Shown here: positions 1 to 8,083 of the stretch, piece after piece
Layout of the letters: every line of letters starts with the position of its first letter
Position numbering within the stretch: position 1 is the first letter of the stretch
Made by a program: the position numbers and the translations under genes
Assembly (NCBI GenBank): GCA_049322795.1
Contig: JBMOQH010000011.1
Span: 55,628 to 119,627 of the forward strand
Reading direction: 5' to 3'
Source: Immundisolibacter sp049322795
GTDB lineage: Bacteria > Pseudomonadota > Gammaproteobacteria > Immundisolibacterales > Immundisolibacteraceae
DNA length: 64,000 nucleotides
Notes under the pieces: generated by a model
Databases searched by the model: none
What the model was told of the DNA's origin: nothing
The model's input: only the letters and a program-made list of their open reading frames with translations

Positions 1-534
1 AACGCACAGGTCAACACGGCGGACAACCCGCTGCTCGCCGGCGCCCGGCCGCTCGACAGTCCACTCGACAAGGGCGGCCCCGGCAACCTCGCCGTGTTCG
101 CGCACTTCCTGCCGCAGCTCGCCGGCCGCCGCGTGGTGGTGATCGGCCGCTATCCCGGCCTCGATGCGCTCGCCCGCGAGCTCGACCTGGTGGTGCTGGA
201 ACGCCAGCCGGGGCCGGGCGATCTGCCCGATCCGGCCTGCGAATACCTGCTGCCGGCGGCCGACTGGGTGTTCCTGAGCGCCAGCAGCCTCACCAACAAG
301 ACCTTCCCGCGCCTGGCTGAGCTGGCGCGCGGCGCCACTACGGTGCTGATGGGCCCGGGCACGCCCTGGCTGGCGGAACTGGCCGACTTCGGCCTCGACT
401 ACCTCGCCGGCGTCGGCAGCGGCGACCCGTACCTCCTGCGCCGCACCGTCGCCGAAGGCGGCGGCACGCGGCTGTTCGAGGGCGGCGTGCACTACCGGCT
501 CGCGCCGCTTCGCAGATTTTCATCCCCCACCTGA
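1..534 (+). CDS. DUF364-family protein, 3' part only (gene enters from the left edge)
   Basis: The frame is open from base 1, so the start lies outside the window and 177 codons are visible. The visible part has the alternating beta/alpha pattern of a C-terminal Rossmann-like domain (VVVIGRYPG near residue 40, VFLSASSLTNKTF near residue 93, a Gly-Pro-Gly turn near residue 118). This resembles the DUF364 / putative heavy-metal-chelation domain proteins found in some nif clusters. It is followed after 11 bp by a Cys-rich small gene and then a Rieske ferredoxin, a likely co-transcribed group. A metal-handling role for nitrogenase is inference from family and context. Confidence 0.6.
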   Translation, partial: NAQVNTADNPLLAGARPLDSPLDKGGPGNLAVFAHFLPQLAGRRVVVIGRYPGLDALARELDLVVLERQPGPGDLPDPACEYLLPAADWVFLSASSLTNKTFPRLAELARGATTVLMGPGTPWLAELADFGLDYLAGVGSGDPYLLRRTVAEGGGTRLFEGGVHYRLAPLRRFSSPT

Positions 535-545
535 GGACGCTCCCC

Positions 546-758
546 ATGGCACTCGCCTACGACCAGCTCAAGACCGACCTGCCCCTGTGCACCGGTACGC
601 GCAAGGGCGGCCAGCAGTGCAACGGCACCGTGTACCAGTGCGGCCAGTGCGGCGCCCGCGGCTGCAAGCAGAACCAGGGCACCTGCACCGGCCACGCGTT
701 CGACGTGCTCGACAAGTGCACCAAGTGCGGTGCCCACGCCATGCAGCCGGCGGACTGA
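546..758 (+). CDS. Small Cys-rich protein, putative metal-binding (70 aa)
   Basis: A 70-residue protein with nine cysteines, arranged as CTGT near residue 15, a CxxCxxxxC block near residues 32-40, and a final CTKC near residue 59, with one His after each of the last two clusters. The spacing suggests two small zinc-ribbon or knuckle units rather than a ferredoxin. The start follows a GAGGACGCTCCCC leader 11 bp after the DUF364 gene. It sits in the plus-strand group with DUF364 and a Rieske protein, so a metal-related nif accessory role is possible. I do not recognise a named family. Confidence 0.7.
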   Translation: MALAYDQLKTDLPLCTGTRKGGQQCNGTVYQCGQCGARGCKQNQGTCTGHAFDVLDKCTKCGAHAMQPAD

Positions 759-851
759 GCGCCCGGCCTGTCGTGCTGCCGGCGTCCAGCCGACGCCCGG
801 CCCCGTGATGCCCGGACACGGCTTGCGCACCGCGGCCGTCAGGAGCCTTTC

Positions 852-1181
852 ATGTTCATCAAAGCCTGCGACCTGAGCGAACTGAAGCAAGGGAAAACCG
901 ACGTGGCGGCTGTGAACCGCACGCTGGTGCTGCTGGTCTGGCCCCTGGGCGGCCAACCCACGGCCTGGCAGGGCATGTGCCCGCACGCCAACGAGCCGCT
1001 GATGGATGCCTTCTTCGACGGCAAGGTGATTGCCTGCCGCCACCACGACTGGACCTTCGACGGCACCACCGGCGCCTGCCTGCGCGGCAAGCCCTGCGAG
1101 TTGGCGAACTACCCGCTCGAAATCCGGGGCGACGAAATCTACGTGGACGTGAGCGGCGTGACGCCCAATCTCGTGCGCTGA
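852..1181 (+). CDS. Rieske [2Fe-2S] ferredoxin (nif-associated)
   Basis: The 109-residue length is typical of single-domain Rieske ferredoxins of the toluene-monooxygenase/biphenyl type. The cluster ligands are visible as CPHAN near residue 43 and CRHHDW near residue 62, giving the C-x-H ... C-x2-H pattern. The C-terminal strand (YPLEIRGDEIYVDV) closes the fold. It would carry one electron to a partner enzyme. It is a paralogue of the interrupted Rieske gene at 8084-8578 and shows what that gene should look like without its insert. A nif role is inferred from context only. Confidence 0.85.
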   Translation: MFIKACDLSELKQGKTDVAAVNRTLVLLVWPLGGQPTAWQGMCPHANEPLMDAFFDGKVIACRHHDWTFDGTTGACLRGKPCELANYPLEIRGDEIYVDVSGVTPNLVR

Positions 1182-1240
1182 CCCGCGCCCGCCATCGGCA
1201 CGCCGGCGTTCGCGCCGGCCCGCGGCAAGGAGACCGGCCC

Positions 1241-1480
1241 ATGCTGCCCACCACCATCCTGGTCGACGAGGCGCCGCGCTGCGTGGTGCGGCCGAACGAC
1301 GCCAAGGCGCTGCAACGCTTCATCCGCAGCGGCCGGCCGTTCCTGCTCGCCGGCAGACCGGACGGCGACATTTCCCACCGGCCGGCCGACACCGCCGAAC
1401 TGGCGCGGTGGCGCGATGCGCTCGCCCTGCATGAGGCCTGCGGCGGCAGCGAGGACGAGTATTTCGGGGTGCCGCTGTAG
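1241..1480 (+). CDS. Small conserved-looking protein of the nif region (79 aa)
   Basis: The start chosen is the ATG preceded by AAGGAG-like sequence (AAGGAGACCGGCCC), giving 79 residues. The protein is hydrophilic, with no membrane segment and only two cysteines, and contains RSGRPFLLAGRPDGD in the middle. It ends the plus-strand group that starts with the DUF364 gene. Beyond it the sequence changes character (lower GC, no plus-strand gene). I do not recognise a family. Confidence 0.55.
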   Translation: MLPTTILVDEAPRCVVRPNDAKALQRFIRSGRPFLLAGRPDGDISHRPADTAELARWRDALALHEACGGSEDEYFGVPL

Positions 1481-1876
1481 TGGTAGCCGTTTCGGGCCGC
1501 TGCGACGCCGGGCGAAAGGCTGCGATCTCAAGACCTGGCGCGGCTTTCCGGCTCGCTCCCTGGCAGGCGCGTAAATGCCCATGCACCTACTGCATTTGGT
1601 CGCCGATTACTGTGACTCGTACTCCCCCTGGCGCTCAAAACACCAGCCGAACTGCCCGTTCCCGAACCTCCGGCCAGTACCTCGTTGCTTTGTTCAGGAC
1701 GCAGCCTCTTGAGGACGTAAAGCCTCCTAGAGTGTCGCGGTGGTTCACTATCTATCGACCACGGTGTATCCCGGTGGTCGATAGAAACCTTGGATTTACG
1801 CGGCCTGCGCGGGCGTATCGCTCACTCTGTATTGCCCGGCTACTGTCGATAGGGCGCAGGTTGTCCAATAGCCTGT
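1481..1876. other. Intergenic stretch between converging genes; possible boundary of a small island
   Basis: This stretch of about 400 bases has no convincing gene. The base composition falls compared with the flanks. A 45-codon frame from about 1574 (MPMHLLHLVADYCDSYSPW...) has no recognisable match and could be a gene fragment. A strong inverted repeat lies at 1752-1784. The stretch separates the nif-type plus-strand group from the AlbA_2 gene and may be a junction left by insertion. Confidence 0.4.
1752..1784. repeat. Perfect 11-bp inverted repeat (hairpin) downstream of the AlbA_2 gene
   Basis: CTATCGACCAC and GTGGTCGATAG are exact complements separated by 11 bases. It lies about 90 bp past the 3' end of the AlbA_2 gene (minus strand) and 270 bp past the plus-strand group. 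There is no U-run on either side, so termination is possible but not shown. It could equally be an end structure of a mobile element. Confidence 0.55.
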
Positions 1877-3514
1877 TCATGACACCGCCCAGTAACGCCG
1901 CCAGCGATAGTTGCCCGCGAAGCGCACCTCGCCCTTGTCGACCAGACCATCCAGCGCACGCTTGACCTGCCTGGGATGAATTTCACTGCCGATACGCTGG
2001 CGGATATCGCCGATGGCCGATTCGGGGTAGCGCTTCAGGTCTTCCAGGATCAGGGCCGCGAGCCGGTGAGGCTCGATGCGCTTCAGAGTCGTTTCCCCGG
2101 CGAAATCGAGATGGCGCAGCAAGCCCGGGTCGACGAAATAGCGCGTGGCTTGCGTACGGCCGGCGCTCTGGATCAGCTCCCATTCCAGCAGGCGCTTGAG
2201 CCATGGCTGGAGTGCTTCGACCGAAGGCAGCTCCAAGACGGTGGCCAATTCGCGGGCAGTCAGTGCATCGTGTTGCGCCAGCAGGCCCAGGGCGATGCGT
2301 TCGCGCTGGGTGATCTGGTAGGTCTGGTCCGCCTTGACGATGAAGTCGATGACTTCGGGTTTGAGGATGCGACGGCGTACCGTGACCTGCACCCGGTCGT
2401 GAGTTTCGATCAGCTCCGGCGCCGGGCGGCCCTGCGACAGCAGCACCTCAAAGATCTTGTCGAAGCCGCTGCCTTCGCGCTCCATCAGCTTCAGGTCGTG
2501 GAACAGGCGGGCCAAGTGCTCGTTTCGGCGCACGGTGGTGTGCAGCACGTTTTGGGGCGTGACGCCCAGCGGCAGCGGGCCGGGGTTGACCACCTCCAGC
2601 CGGTCCGGGTGCAGGTTCAGAAAAATGTCGCCCCGCTGGGTGTAGGGGCGATGGACCAGCGCGTTGACCAAGAGCTCGCGCACTACCACCTCGTCGAAGG
2701 CCGGCACGTTCTGACGGTACAGGCCGTCCGGCAGTTCATAACGCTCGCGGAAATCGGGTATTTCCAGCCAAACCGCCTCGATCAGCTCCATCGGACTCAA
2801 CGTGTGGTCGTCCCAGACCAGCTTGTTGACCTTCTGGCCGTGCTCGTCGTACTTGATGAACTGGACCATCGGAGCCGTGGTCAGTTGGGCGCGGTGATGC
2901 TGCTGTCCCAGGCAAAGGATGCCCAGGTGGGTGAGGTGGTCACCCCGTGCGAGCTGGTAGTGATCGAGTAGCTCGTCGTCGGACTTTTCCTTGTCGGACG
3001 GCTTGACGCGGTCCGACGCCCTCAGCGCATCCACCAGCTTGCCGAGCTTGCCCGGATCGGTGGCTGATCTGGGAATCTGCAGTGTGGCCTGGGTTTCCCA
3101 GGGCAGTGCTGCGCGCTCGGACGCCAAACGAAGCACGTCATCGCCGGTGATGGGTTTGCTCTGGTCGGCCACGCGCAGGAAGTAGCGGCCATCGGTGGTG
3201 GATGCCACCGCGTTGGCGCGGGAAATGTCGAGGTTGATGTACTGGCCGCCATTAGCGGCGTTAACCACATGCGGGAGCACGGCCACGTTGACGCAGCGCT
3301 CGGCAATCTTGCGTCGGATGATGTCCGGGAGATCCGCTGGTATCTGTTGCCCCGGAGGCGGCTCGTCCAAGCCATCCTCTATGCCGAGCCACAGGCGACC
3401 GCCGGTCGCATTGGCAAAGGCGATGCAGTCCTTGACCAGCTCGTTCCAATCGGCGCTTTTGCCGATCACGGATCGCAGGGATTTCTGGTCGAGAAGTTGG
3501 CCTTCCTGAGTCAA
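1877..3514 (-). CDS. AlbA_2 (Schlafen AlbA-like) / ATP-binding transcriptional regulator-like protein
   Basis: A 545-residue protein beginning at TTG. Residues about 5-130 match the AlbA_2 layout: an E/D-rich first helix, then FANATGGRLWLGIEDG and a later DISRANAVASTTDGRYFLR. The middle (about 270-350) resembles the HATPase_c_4 region, with NALVHRPYTQRGDIFLNLHP and the NPGPLPLGV turn. The C-terminal third looks like winged helices. Such proteins are common in defence islands and near restriction systems. The gene starts 6 bp from the end of a decayed upstream reading frame, so it was probably once part of an operon. It interrupts the nif region and looks acquired. Confidence 0.75.
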   Translation of the reverse strand: MTQEGQLLDQKSLRSVIGKSADWNELVKDCIAFANATGGRLWLGIEDGLDEPPPGQQIPADLPDIIRRKIAERCVNVAVLPHVVNAANGGQYINLDISRANAVASTTDGRYFLRVADQSKPITGDDVLRLASERAALPWETQATLQIPRSATDPGKLGKLVDALRASDRVKPSDKEKSDDELLDHYQLARGDHLTHLGILCLGQQHHRAQLTTAPMVQFIKYDEHGQKVNKLVWDDHTLSPMELIEAVWLEIPDFRERYELPDGLYRQNVPAFDEVVVRELLVNALVHRPYTQRGDIFLNLHPDRLEVVNPGPLPLGVTPQNVLHTTVRRNEHLARLFHDLKLMEREGSGFDKIFEVLLSQGRPAPELIETHDRVQVTVRRRILKPEVIDFIVKADQTYQITQRERIALGLLAQHDALTARELATVLELPSVEALQPWLKRLLEWELIQSAGRTQATRYFVDPGLLRHLDFAGETTLKRIEPHRLAALILEDLKRYPESAIGDIRQRIGSEIHPRQVKRALDGLVDKGEVRFAGNYRWRRYWAVS

Positions 3515-3519
3515 ACGAC

Positions 3520-3785
3520 TTACTCCCCGGGGATTTCATTCATCCAATCCAGCACGATCAGAAGCGCGGTGGCCAACACCTCCGGGCACACGGCGCGGGT
3601 GTGCGGGGCCGCGATGCATGTTGGCCAGACCGTGGCGCTCCAAGCGGCGCAGGATACGCGACGGGTCACCGGCAGCCCGGTCGGACCACTCGGCTTGGCA
3701 GAGCGGGGGACGCGGCTGGCGGGCGTGCATCAGGCGTAGCAGCGGGCAGTCGTGATCCGGCAGCAGGCCAGCTGCCGCCAGGAAT
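3520..3785 (-). pseudogene. Unrecognised decayed coding fragment upstream of the AlbA_2 gene
   Basis: On the minus strand a frame reading FLAAAGLLPDHDCPLLRL...RILRRLERHGLA continues without a good start. It appears to shift near 3595 into a second frame ending ALLIVLDWMNEIPGE, stopping 6 bp before the AlbA_2 start. Together the pieces look like about 85 residues of one former helical protein with a frameshift. I do not recognise the family. The tight spacing to the AlbA_2 gene suggests an old two-gene operon. Confidence 0.35.
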
Positions 3786-3868
3786 CGAACCGGACGGTGG
3801 GTGCGGGGCCGTTGGCGTCGTCGATTGCCCCAGCGGCCGAACGCGGCGTGCGGGCCGTCGTTTCCCGC

Positions 3869-4306
3869 TCAGGCGAGCGGCAGTTCTTCCCAGGCGGATT
3901 CGGGCGGGTCTGCTTCGACGCGGGCGGCGGCGCTCAGCAGCCGCTGCCAGCCCCCATGGTCGAAGGCGATGCGCAGTTCGTCGAAATAGTCGCGCGCGTT
4001 GTCGAGCACGTCCTCCAGCGCCGCCAGCACGTAGGGCAGGGCGCGCGGCGAGTGCCCGAGCGCCGCCGGCACCGCGACCTGGAAGCGCAGCACCGGATCG
4101 TCGGCGCGGTAGCCGCCCATGCGCATGCCGCTGAAATCCGGCTGCCAGTCGGTGGAGGCCGCGGAGAAGCTCACCTCCAGGCCCGGCCCCGGCGGCAGCC
4201 GGCTGCGCTGGCGCGCCAGCGCCGCGGCGACGCGCACGATGGCCTTGTCGATGGGGGATTTTTCCAGCGTGTCGGACTTGTTGATGCTGATGAAGATCGA
4301 GCTCAT
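3869..4306 (-). CDS. Hypothetical protein, last gene of the nifEN-side minus-strand run (145 aa)
   Basis: A 145-residue protein starting MSSIFISINKSD. It has mixed alpha/beta character with several strand-like segments (FISINK, LEVSFSA, VLRFQVAVP) and a helical C-terminus (VLAALEDVLDNARDYFDELR). It has no cysteines and no membrane segment. It is the most distal gene of the minus-strand accessory run, after four other small proteins of unknown function. I do not recognise a named family; a nif-associated role is only contextual. Confidence 0.6.
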   Translation of the reverse strand: MSSIFISINKSDTLEKSPIDKAIVRVAAALARQRSRLPPGPGLEVSFSAASTDWQPDFSGMRMGGYRADDPVLRFQVAVPAALGHSPRALPYVLAALEDVLDNARDYFDELRIAFDHGGWQRLLSAAARVEADPPESAWEELPLA

Positions 4307-4382
4307 GTCACACCCCTTAGCAGGCCGTCAGCGCCGCCACGGACGCGGCGCCGAATGAAGTGGTTCGCGCGTCGTGCCGGCA

Positions 4383-4850
4383 TCACAGGTCATCGGCCAG
4401 CACCTCGAGCGCAATCAGCTGCTCGCGCAGCGCCATGTGCCGGTAAAAGCCCTCGCGCCCCTGGTACAGCGGGTCGCCGTGCAGGGCTTCGAGCGCCGTC
4501 TCGTCATCCGGATGCAGCCGGCAGGATTGCAGCGGCCCGGCGAGGGCGGCCAGATGGGCATGCAGGGCGCTGACCGGTTCCGCCTGGTACGAACCCGGCT
4601 CCAGCAGCGCGTCGGCGCGGTACAGCGGCGTGTCCCAGCCGTGCCGGTTGGCCAGCTCGGCGATCCAGTCCGGCGGTGCGTCGGCCGCGGCGTCACTCGC
4701 GGCCAGCAGTTCCCGCGCGCTGGCCACGGCATGGATGCACAGGCCGGCGTCGGCGCGGCGCACGCGGATCTTGCCGATCAGGTCGTCCTCGTCGAAGGCG
4801 AACCAGGCCAGCGGACGGCCCTGCCAGGGCACTTCCAGCACGTGGATCAC
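4383..4850 (-). CDS. Hypothetical protein in nif accessory run (155 aa)
   Basis: A 155-residue protein. The N-terminal strands (MIHVLEVPWQGRPLAWFAF) are followed by a helical, acidic remainder with ELLAASDAAADAPPDWIAEL and a His/Arg-containing end (GFYRHMALREQLIALEVL). No catalytic motif or metal site is evident. It is 27 bp downstream of the next gene in the run. The family is not recognised. Confidence 0.6.
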   Translation of the reverse strand: MIHVLEVPWQGRPLAWFAFDEDDLIGKIRVRRADAGLCIHAVASARELLAASDAAADAPPDWIAELANRHGWDTPLYRADALLEPGSYQAEPVSALHAHLAALAGPLQSCRLHPDDETALEALHGDPLYQGREGFYRHMALREQLIALEVLADDL

Positions 4851-4877
4851 GGCCCGACCTGCCGCCGCGGGCAGTGC

Positions 4878-5237
4878 TCATTCATCGATGCGCAGCCGCA
4901 GGATGTCATCGGCCGCATGGCGCATGCGTTCGGCGACGGCGAACGGCGTTGCCTCGTGGGCCGCGCGGGCGACATCCAGCGCCACCTCGGCGCGGGCCGC
5001 CTCGTCCGCGGTCAGCGCTATGCGGCCGGCCATGTGGGTGGCGTCCGGCGCCGCCTGGCGGATCGCCAGGCGGTTAGGATGCGCGCGCACCTCGACCAGC
5101 GCGTCGGCCTCGCGCCGCCCGTCCAGACACACGAAGCGGCCGATCACCTCCACCCGCCGGCCGTCGTGGGTCTGCCGGATGAGGACCGGCGCCGGCGGCG
5201 CCTCGGTTGATTCGCAAGCCTCGCTGTCTGGTGTCAT
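4878..5237 (-). CDS. Hypothetical protein in nif accessory run (119 aa)
   Basis: I chose the ATG at 5237 because an AGGAG lies 8 nt upstream; an ATG at 5282 would add 15 residues. The protein is soluble, with a beta-rich middle (VLIRQTHDGRRVEVIGRFV) followed by a helical end. It has two cysteines. It may be a small nif-associated protein of unknown role. No named family was recognised. Confidence 0.5.
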   Translation of the reverse strand: MTPDSEACESTEAPPAPVLIRQTHDGRRVEVIGRFVCLDGRREADALVEVRAHPNRLAIRQAAPDATHMAGRIALTADEAARAEVALDVARAAHEATPFAVAERMRHAADDILRLRIDE

Positions 5238-5312
5238 TGCCATGGCTCCTGTGTCGTCGATGCCGCTTGTCTTCAAGTCCACGCAAGACGCGCGCCAGCG
5301 GGCCGGCGGCGC

Positions 5313-5594
5313 TCACGGGACCGGCTGCGGGCGGTCCAGATGCAGCGTGCGCGGGTCGTCGTCGCCGACCTCGATGACGGCGCGACACAGCCAGCCGTCG
5401 GCGCCGTACTCGTAGCGGTGGCTCATCTCGATCTCGCCATACACCAGTTTTTCGCAGCTGATCAGGCGGTCCTGCGCGTCGTAGCGGGCGCGAAAGTAGG
5501 TGTTGCGATGGCCGAGCGCGTCGGCCGACAGCTCCTCGGTCAGCTGCAGCGGCAGCCGGGTACCGCGATAGGTGAGGAAGTAGCGTTCGCGCAT
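5313..5594 (-). CDS. DUF6156-like small nif-associated protein (93 aa)
   Basis: Starting at the ATG giving MRERYFLTYRGTRLPLQL, the protein is a compact beta-rich 93 residues, with YFRARYDAQDRLISCEKLVYG and a YEYGAD turn. The pattern resembles the small DUF6156-type proteins found beside nif genes; this assignment is from memory of the family. Function is unknown. It lies 38 bp from the next upstream gene (5632-5868) in the same direction. Confidence 0.6.
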   Translation of the reverse strand: MRERYFLTYRGTRLPLQLTEELSADALGHRNTYFRARYDAQDRLISCEKLVYGEIEMSHRYEYGADGWLCRAVIEVGDDDPRTLHLDRPQPVP

Positions 5595-5631
5595 GGGAAT
5601 GCTGCTCACACGGGCCGGGCGTGCGCCATCT

Positions 5632-5868
5632 TCAGCCGCCGCTGCGGTCGCCCCAGGGCTGGCTGCCGGGTACCAGCGACGCCCTGATGCCGGCCTTGGC
5701 GATGTCCTCGAGGCTGCGGTAGAAGGTGGCCTCGTGCACCAGGGCGCCGCTCGGGGTGGTAATGCCGACGTAGCGCGCCACGGTGTCGATCTCGCAGCAG
5801 AAGCCGCCGCCGGGGTCGGCGACGCTGCGGACATTGCCGTCCCAGTCGATGAAGTAACCGGCCGTCAT
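5632..5868 (-). CDS. Small nif-region protein (78 aa)
   Basis: The start is the ATG giving MTAGYFIDWDGNVRSVADPG. The 78-residue protein has two adjacent cysteines (GGGFCCEID) and a C-terminal helix (YRSLEDIAKAGI). It is translated in the same direction as the neighbouring DUF6156-like gene. No family was recognised. The stretch from 5869 to 6052 upstream holds no gene. Confidence 0.5.
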   Translation of the reverse strand: MTAGYFIDWDGNVRSVADPGGGFCCEIDTVARYVGITTPSGALVHEATFYRSLEDIAKAGIRASLVPGSQPWGDRSGG

Positions 5869-6052
5869 GATCGCTCGCACGCGGTGGGGTCTGAACTGGT
5901 GAAAGCAGCCGCCGTGCCAGCCGACACGAGGCCGCGCCATCCGGCAGGAAAGCACGCGCTGGCGGTGCTCCCGCCGCGCCCTGGAACGGCGGTGACGGTC
6001 CCGAATGTCCGCTTTGCGCCATCCCCGACAAAGCCGCCGGGGGCAGGCGGCC

Positions 6053-6355
6053 TCAGAGCACCACTTCGAAGCCTTCGAACTGCGGCGGCCCCAGGTACAG
6101 CCCCTTGCTCTGGCCGGCACCGGCATGCGCGGCGCGAAACGCCTCCGAGCGCGTCCAGGCCTCGAAGGCGGCGGCGCTGTCCCAGGTGGAGTGCGAGATG
6201 AAGACGGTCGCCTGCCCGTCGCCTGGTCCCTGCAGCAGGTTGAAGCGCTGGAAGCCCGGCACCTCGGCCAGGCGGCTGTCGCGCGTGCGCCAGACCTCGA
6301 TGAATTCGGCCTCGCGGCCGGCGGCGATGCGAAAGCGGTTCATGGCGATGAACAT
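6053..6355 (-). CDS. Antibiotic biosynthesis monooxygenase (ABM)-domain protein
   Basis: A 100-residue single ABM ferredoxin-like fold: MNRFRIAAGREAEFIEVW, then a PGFQRFNLLQG strand, VFISHSTWDSAAAFEAW, and SEAFRAAHAG, which is the classic order for this family. Relatives include heme-degrading or quinol-type monooxygenases, and ABM proteins occur in nif clusters. The heme-binding residues cannot be assigned with certainty, so the substrate is unknown. It lies upstream of the small accessory genes and is separated from the GST gene by repeat copy A. Confidence 0.8.
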   Translation of the reverse strand: MFIAMNRFRIAAGREAEFIEVWRTRDSRLAEVPGFQRFNLLQGPGDGQATVFISHSTWDSAAAFEAWTRSEAFRAAHAGAGQSKGLYLGPPQFEGFEVVL

Positions 6356-6426
6356 GGGCTGGACTCCTGGGAAAGGCCGGACCGCAGTCGCCGGGTCGAT
6401 CAGCGCTGCGGCGAAGGGGGTTCAGG

Positions 6427-6570
6427 AAGCTCTGATTTATTCAGCGCTTGCGTCCGGGGCCGGATGCCCCGGCATGAATCGAGGGCGTCAGCCCTTGATT
6501 CATGGAGCGCAGCGCGGGCGTGTACCGCGCGGATGCGAGCTGAAAAATTCCAGGGACGGAATTTTTTCAG
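6427..6570 (+). repeat. Five-hairpin dispersed repeat, copy A
   Basis: About 144 bp between the GST and ABM genes. In order it contains a small CTGA/TCAG hairpin, a CCGGGGC/GCCCCGG hairpin, a long CATGAATC...GATTCATG hairpin, a CGCGG/CCGCG hairpin, and a terminator-like hairpin at 6540-6570 (CTGAAAAATTCC / GGAATTTTTTCAG). The last hairpin lies 8 nt beyond the GST stop codon, in the position of its transcription terminator. Homologous copies are at 8163, 46769 and 62083. Confidence 0.85.
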
Positions 6571-6578
6571 CACGTCCT

Positions 6579-7211
6579 TCACGAACGATACCCCTCCTCG
6601 GCCAGCACCTGGCGCACCACCGGCAGCGCGCGCAGGCGCCGGTAGTGCGCCGCCACCCGCGGCGGCAGTGGAATGTCGGTCCGGTCGGCCCAGAACGCGT
6701 TGTAGAACAGCGCGGCGTCGGCGATGGTGAACCGCTCGCCGACCGCGTAGCCCTCGGCCGGCAGGCGTTTGTCGAGCGCCTCGAATGCCTGCGTGACGAT
6801 CTCCCGGCCGTGCGCAACGACGTCGTCCCGCGCCCGTGCGCCGGGCGCGGCGAGGTAGCGCTCGGCGGTGAAGATGCGCGTGAAGCCCTCGCCGTGCAGC
6901 TGGCCGAGCGCGAAGTCGAGCAGCTCGACCGCGCGTGCCGCAAGCGCCGGATCATCCGGCAGCAGCCGGCCGCGTGGGTAACGCTCGGCGAGCCACAGCG
7001 CGATCGAGCGGAAGTCGGTGAGCGGCGGGCCGTCGTCCGGCACCAGCGTCGGGATGGTGCCGCGCGGGTTGATGGCGAGGTACTCGGGCTTCAGGTGATC
7101 GCCGGCCGGCAGGTTGAGAATCCACGCCTCGAACGGCAGCTCCAGCGTTTCCAGCAGGATGTGGATGCCGGTCGAACAGGAACCGGGTGTCATGTAGAAC
7201 TTCATGGCCAT
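6579..7211 (-). CDS. Glutathione S-transferase family protein (nif-associated)
   Basis: A 210-residue, two-domain GST. The thioredoxin-like N-terminal domain starts MKFYMTPGSCSTGIHILLE and carries the cis-Pro region RGTIPTLVPDDG and the glutathione-binding acidic/Ser motif TDFRSIALWLAERYP. The all-helical C-terminal domain contains FTIADAALFYN, the conserved capping motif. The likely catalytic residue is the Ser/Cys after the first strand. GSTs recur in gammaproteobacterial nif clusters. It lies 21 bp downstream of the HD-domain gene, and repeat copy A begins right after its stop. Confidence 0.85.
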   Translation of the reverse strand: MAMKFYMTPGSCSTGIHILLETLELPFEAWILNLPAGDHLKPEYLAINPRGTIPTLVPDDGPPLTDFRSIALWLAERYPRGRLLPDDPALAARAVELLDFALGQLHGEGFTRIFTAERYLAAPGARARDDVVAHGREIVTQAFEALDKRLPAEGYAVGERFTIADAALFYNAFWADRTDIPLPPRVAAHYRRLRALPVVRQVLAEEGYRS

Positions 7212-7232
7212 GGCTGCGCTCGCGGAGTTCGT

Positions 7233-8078
7233 TCAGTCCTTGCCGGCCGCCGACCAGCGCTGCGAACCGAGCGCCGTCGCAATCGCCTGCGCCCGCGCCA
7301 GCTCGAGGTCATCGGCGTCGGCCGTCACCTCCCGGCAGGCGCGCAGCGCCGCCTGCAGCAGCTCGGCCTTCGGATAGACCGGGCCGAAGCCTTCGCCGTG
7401 GGCGCGGTAGTCGCAGGCACACACCTGCATCAGCGCCTCGAAGCGGTCCGGCCGATCGAACGCGCCGAGGCGCACCAGCATGGCCGCCACCGGACCCGCG
7501 CGGACCTCCGACACGCGGTGCACGCGCTCGCATTCGGTGAGCGCCAGCAGCGCGAGCTCGCGGCAGGCCGCGGGCACGCCAAGACGCGCGCAGAGGGCCT
7601 CGATGCGCGGCCCGCCGCGCTCGACGTGGCGGTAGTGGACCGGCAGATGCTCGGGCGGCGAGTCGGACTTGCCGACGTTCATCACCAGCAGCGCGAAGCG
7701 CACCTCGATCGGCGCCTCGCAGCGCGCGGCCTCGGCCAGCGCGTTCAGCGTGTGCAGACCGATGTCGACGCTGCGTTGGTCGGCGCCCAGCTGCGGCACG
7801 CCGAACAGCGCCGCGACTTCCGGCAGCACCGCGCCGAGCGCGCCCGACAGGCGCAGCGCCGCCAGCATGCGCGACGGCCCGCGCGCCATGAGCCCGCGCC
7901 GCAGCTCCGGCCACATGGCCGGGCCCGGCGTGACCCGCAAGGCGCCGCGCAGGGTGTGCCCGGCCATGGCGTCCAGCAGTTCCTGGTCGAGCGCGCCGTC
8001 GTCTTCGGCCAGCAGCGCCGCCATGCGCAGCACCGATAGCCCCGGATCGCTCTGCACGAGATCGGCCGGCAGCGGCAT
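7233..8078 (-). CDS. HD-domain protein resembling the C-terminal half of CCA-adding enzymes
   Basis: 281 residues, almost all helical. Resemblance to the C-terminal region of tRNA nucleotidyltransferases is seen in the ordering DIGLHTLNALAEAA...IEVRFALLVMNVGKSDSPPE, where the HD-type motif appears modified (H at VDIGLH, then KSD). The N-terminal nucleotidyltransferase domain is missing. Homologues in nif clusters are known as tRNA-nucleotidyltransferase-like proteins of unknown role. It follows the interrupted Rieske gene by 5 bp, so it is probably translated from the same message. Confidence 0.55.
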   Translation of the reverse strand: MPLPADLVQSDPGLSVLRMAALLAEDDGALDQELLDAMAGHTLRGALRVTPGPAMWPELRRGLMARGPSRMLAALRLSGALGAVLPEVAALFGVPQLGADQRSVDIGLHTLNALAEAARCEAPIEVRFALLVMNVGKSDSPPEHLPVHYRHVERGGPRIEALCARLGVPAACRELALLALTECERVHRVSEVRAGPVAAMLVRLGAFDRPDRFEALMQVCACDYRAHGEGFGPVYPKAELLQAALRACREVTADADDLELARAQAIATALGSQRWSAAGKD

Positions 8079-8083
8079 CGGCG

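Noticed and set aside
1574..1720. A 45-codon frame MPMHLLHLVADYCDSYSPW... as a gene
   Set aside because: No ribosome site, no recognisable family, and located in a low-GC junction. It may be a fragment and is noted in the intergenic entry.
6400..6582. A 60-codon frame (MKDVLKKFRPWNFSAR...) after the GST gene
   Set aside because: It is the translated frame of repeat copy A, with no ribosome site. I describe it as part of the repeat.
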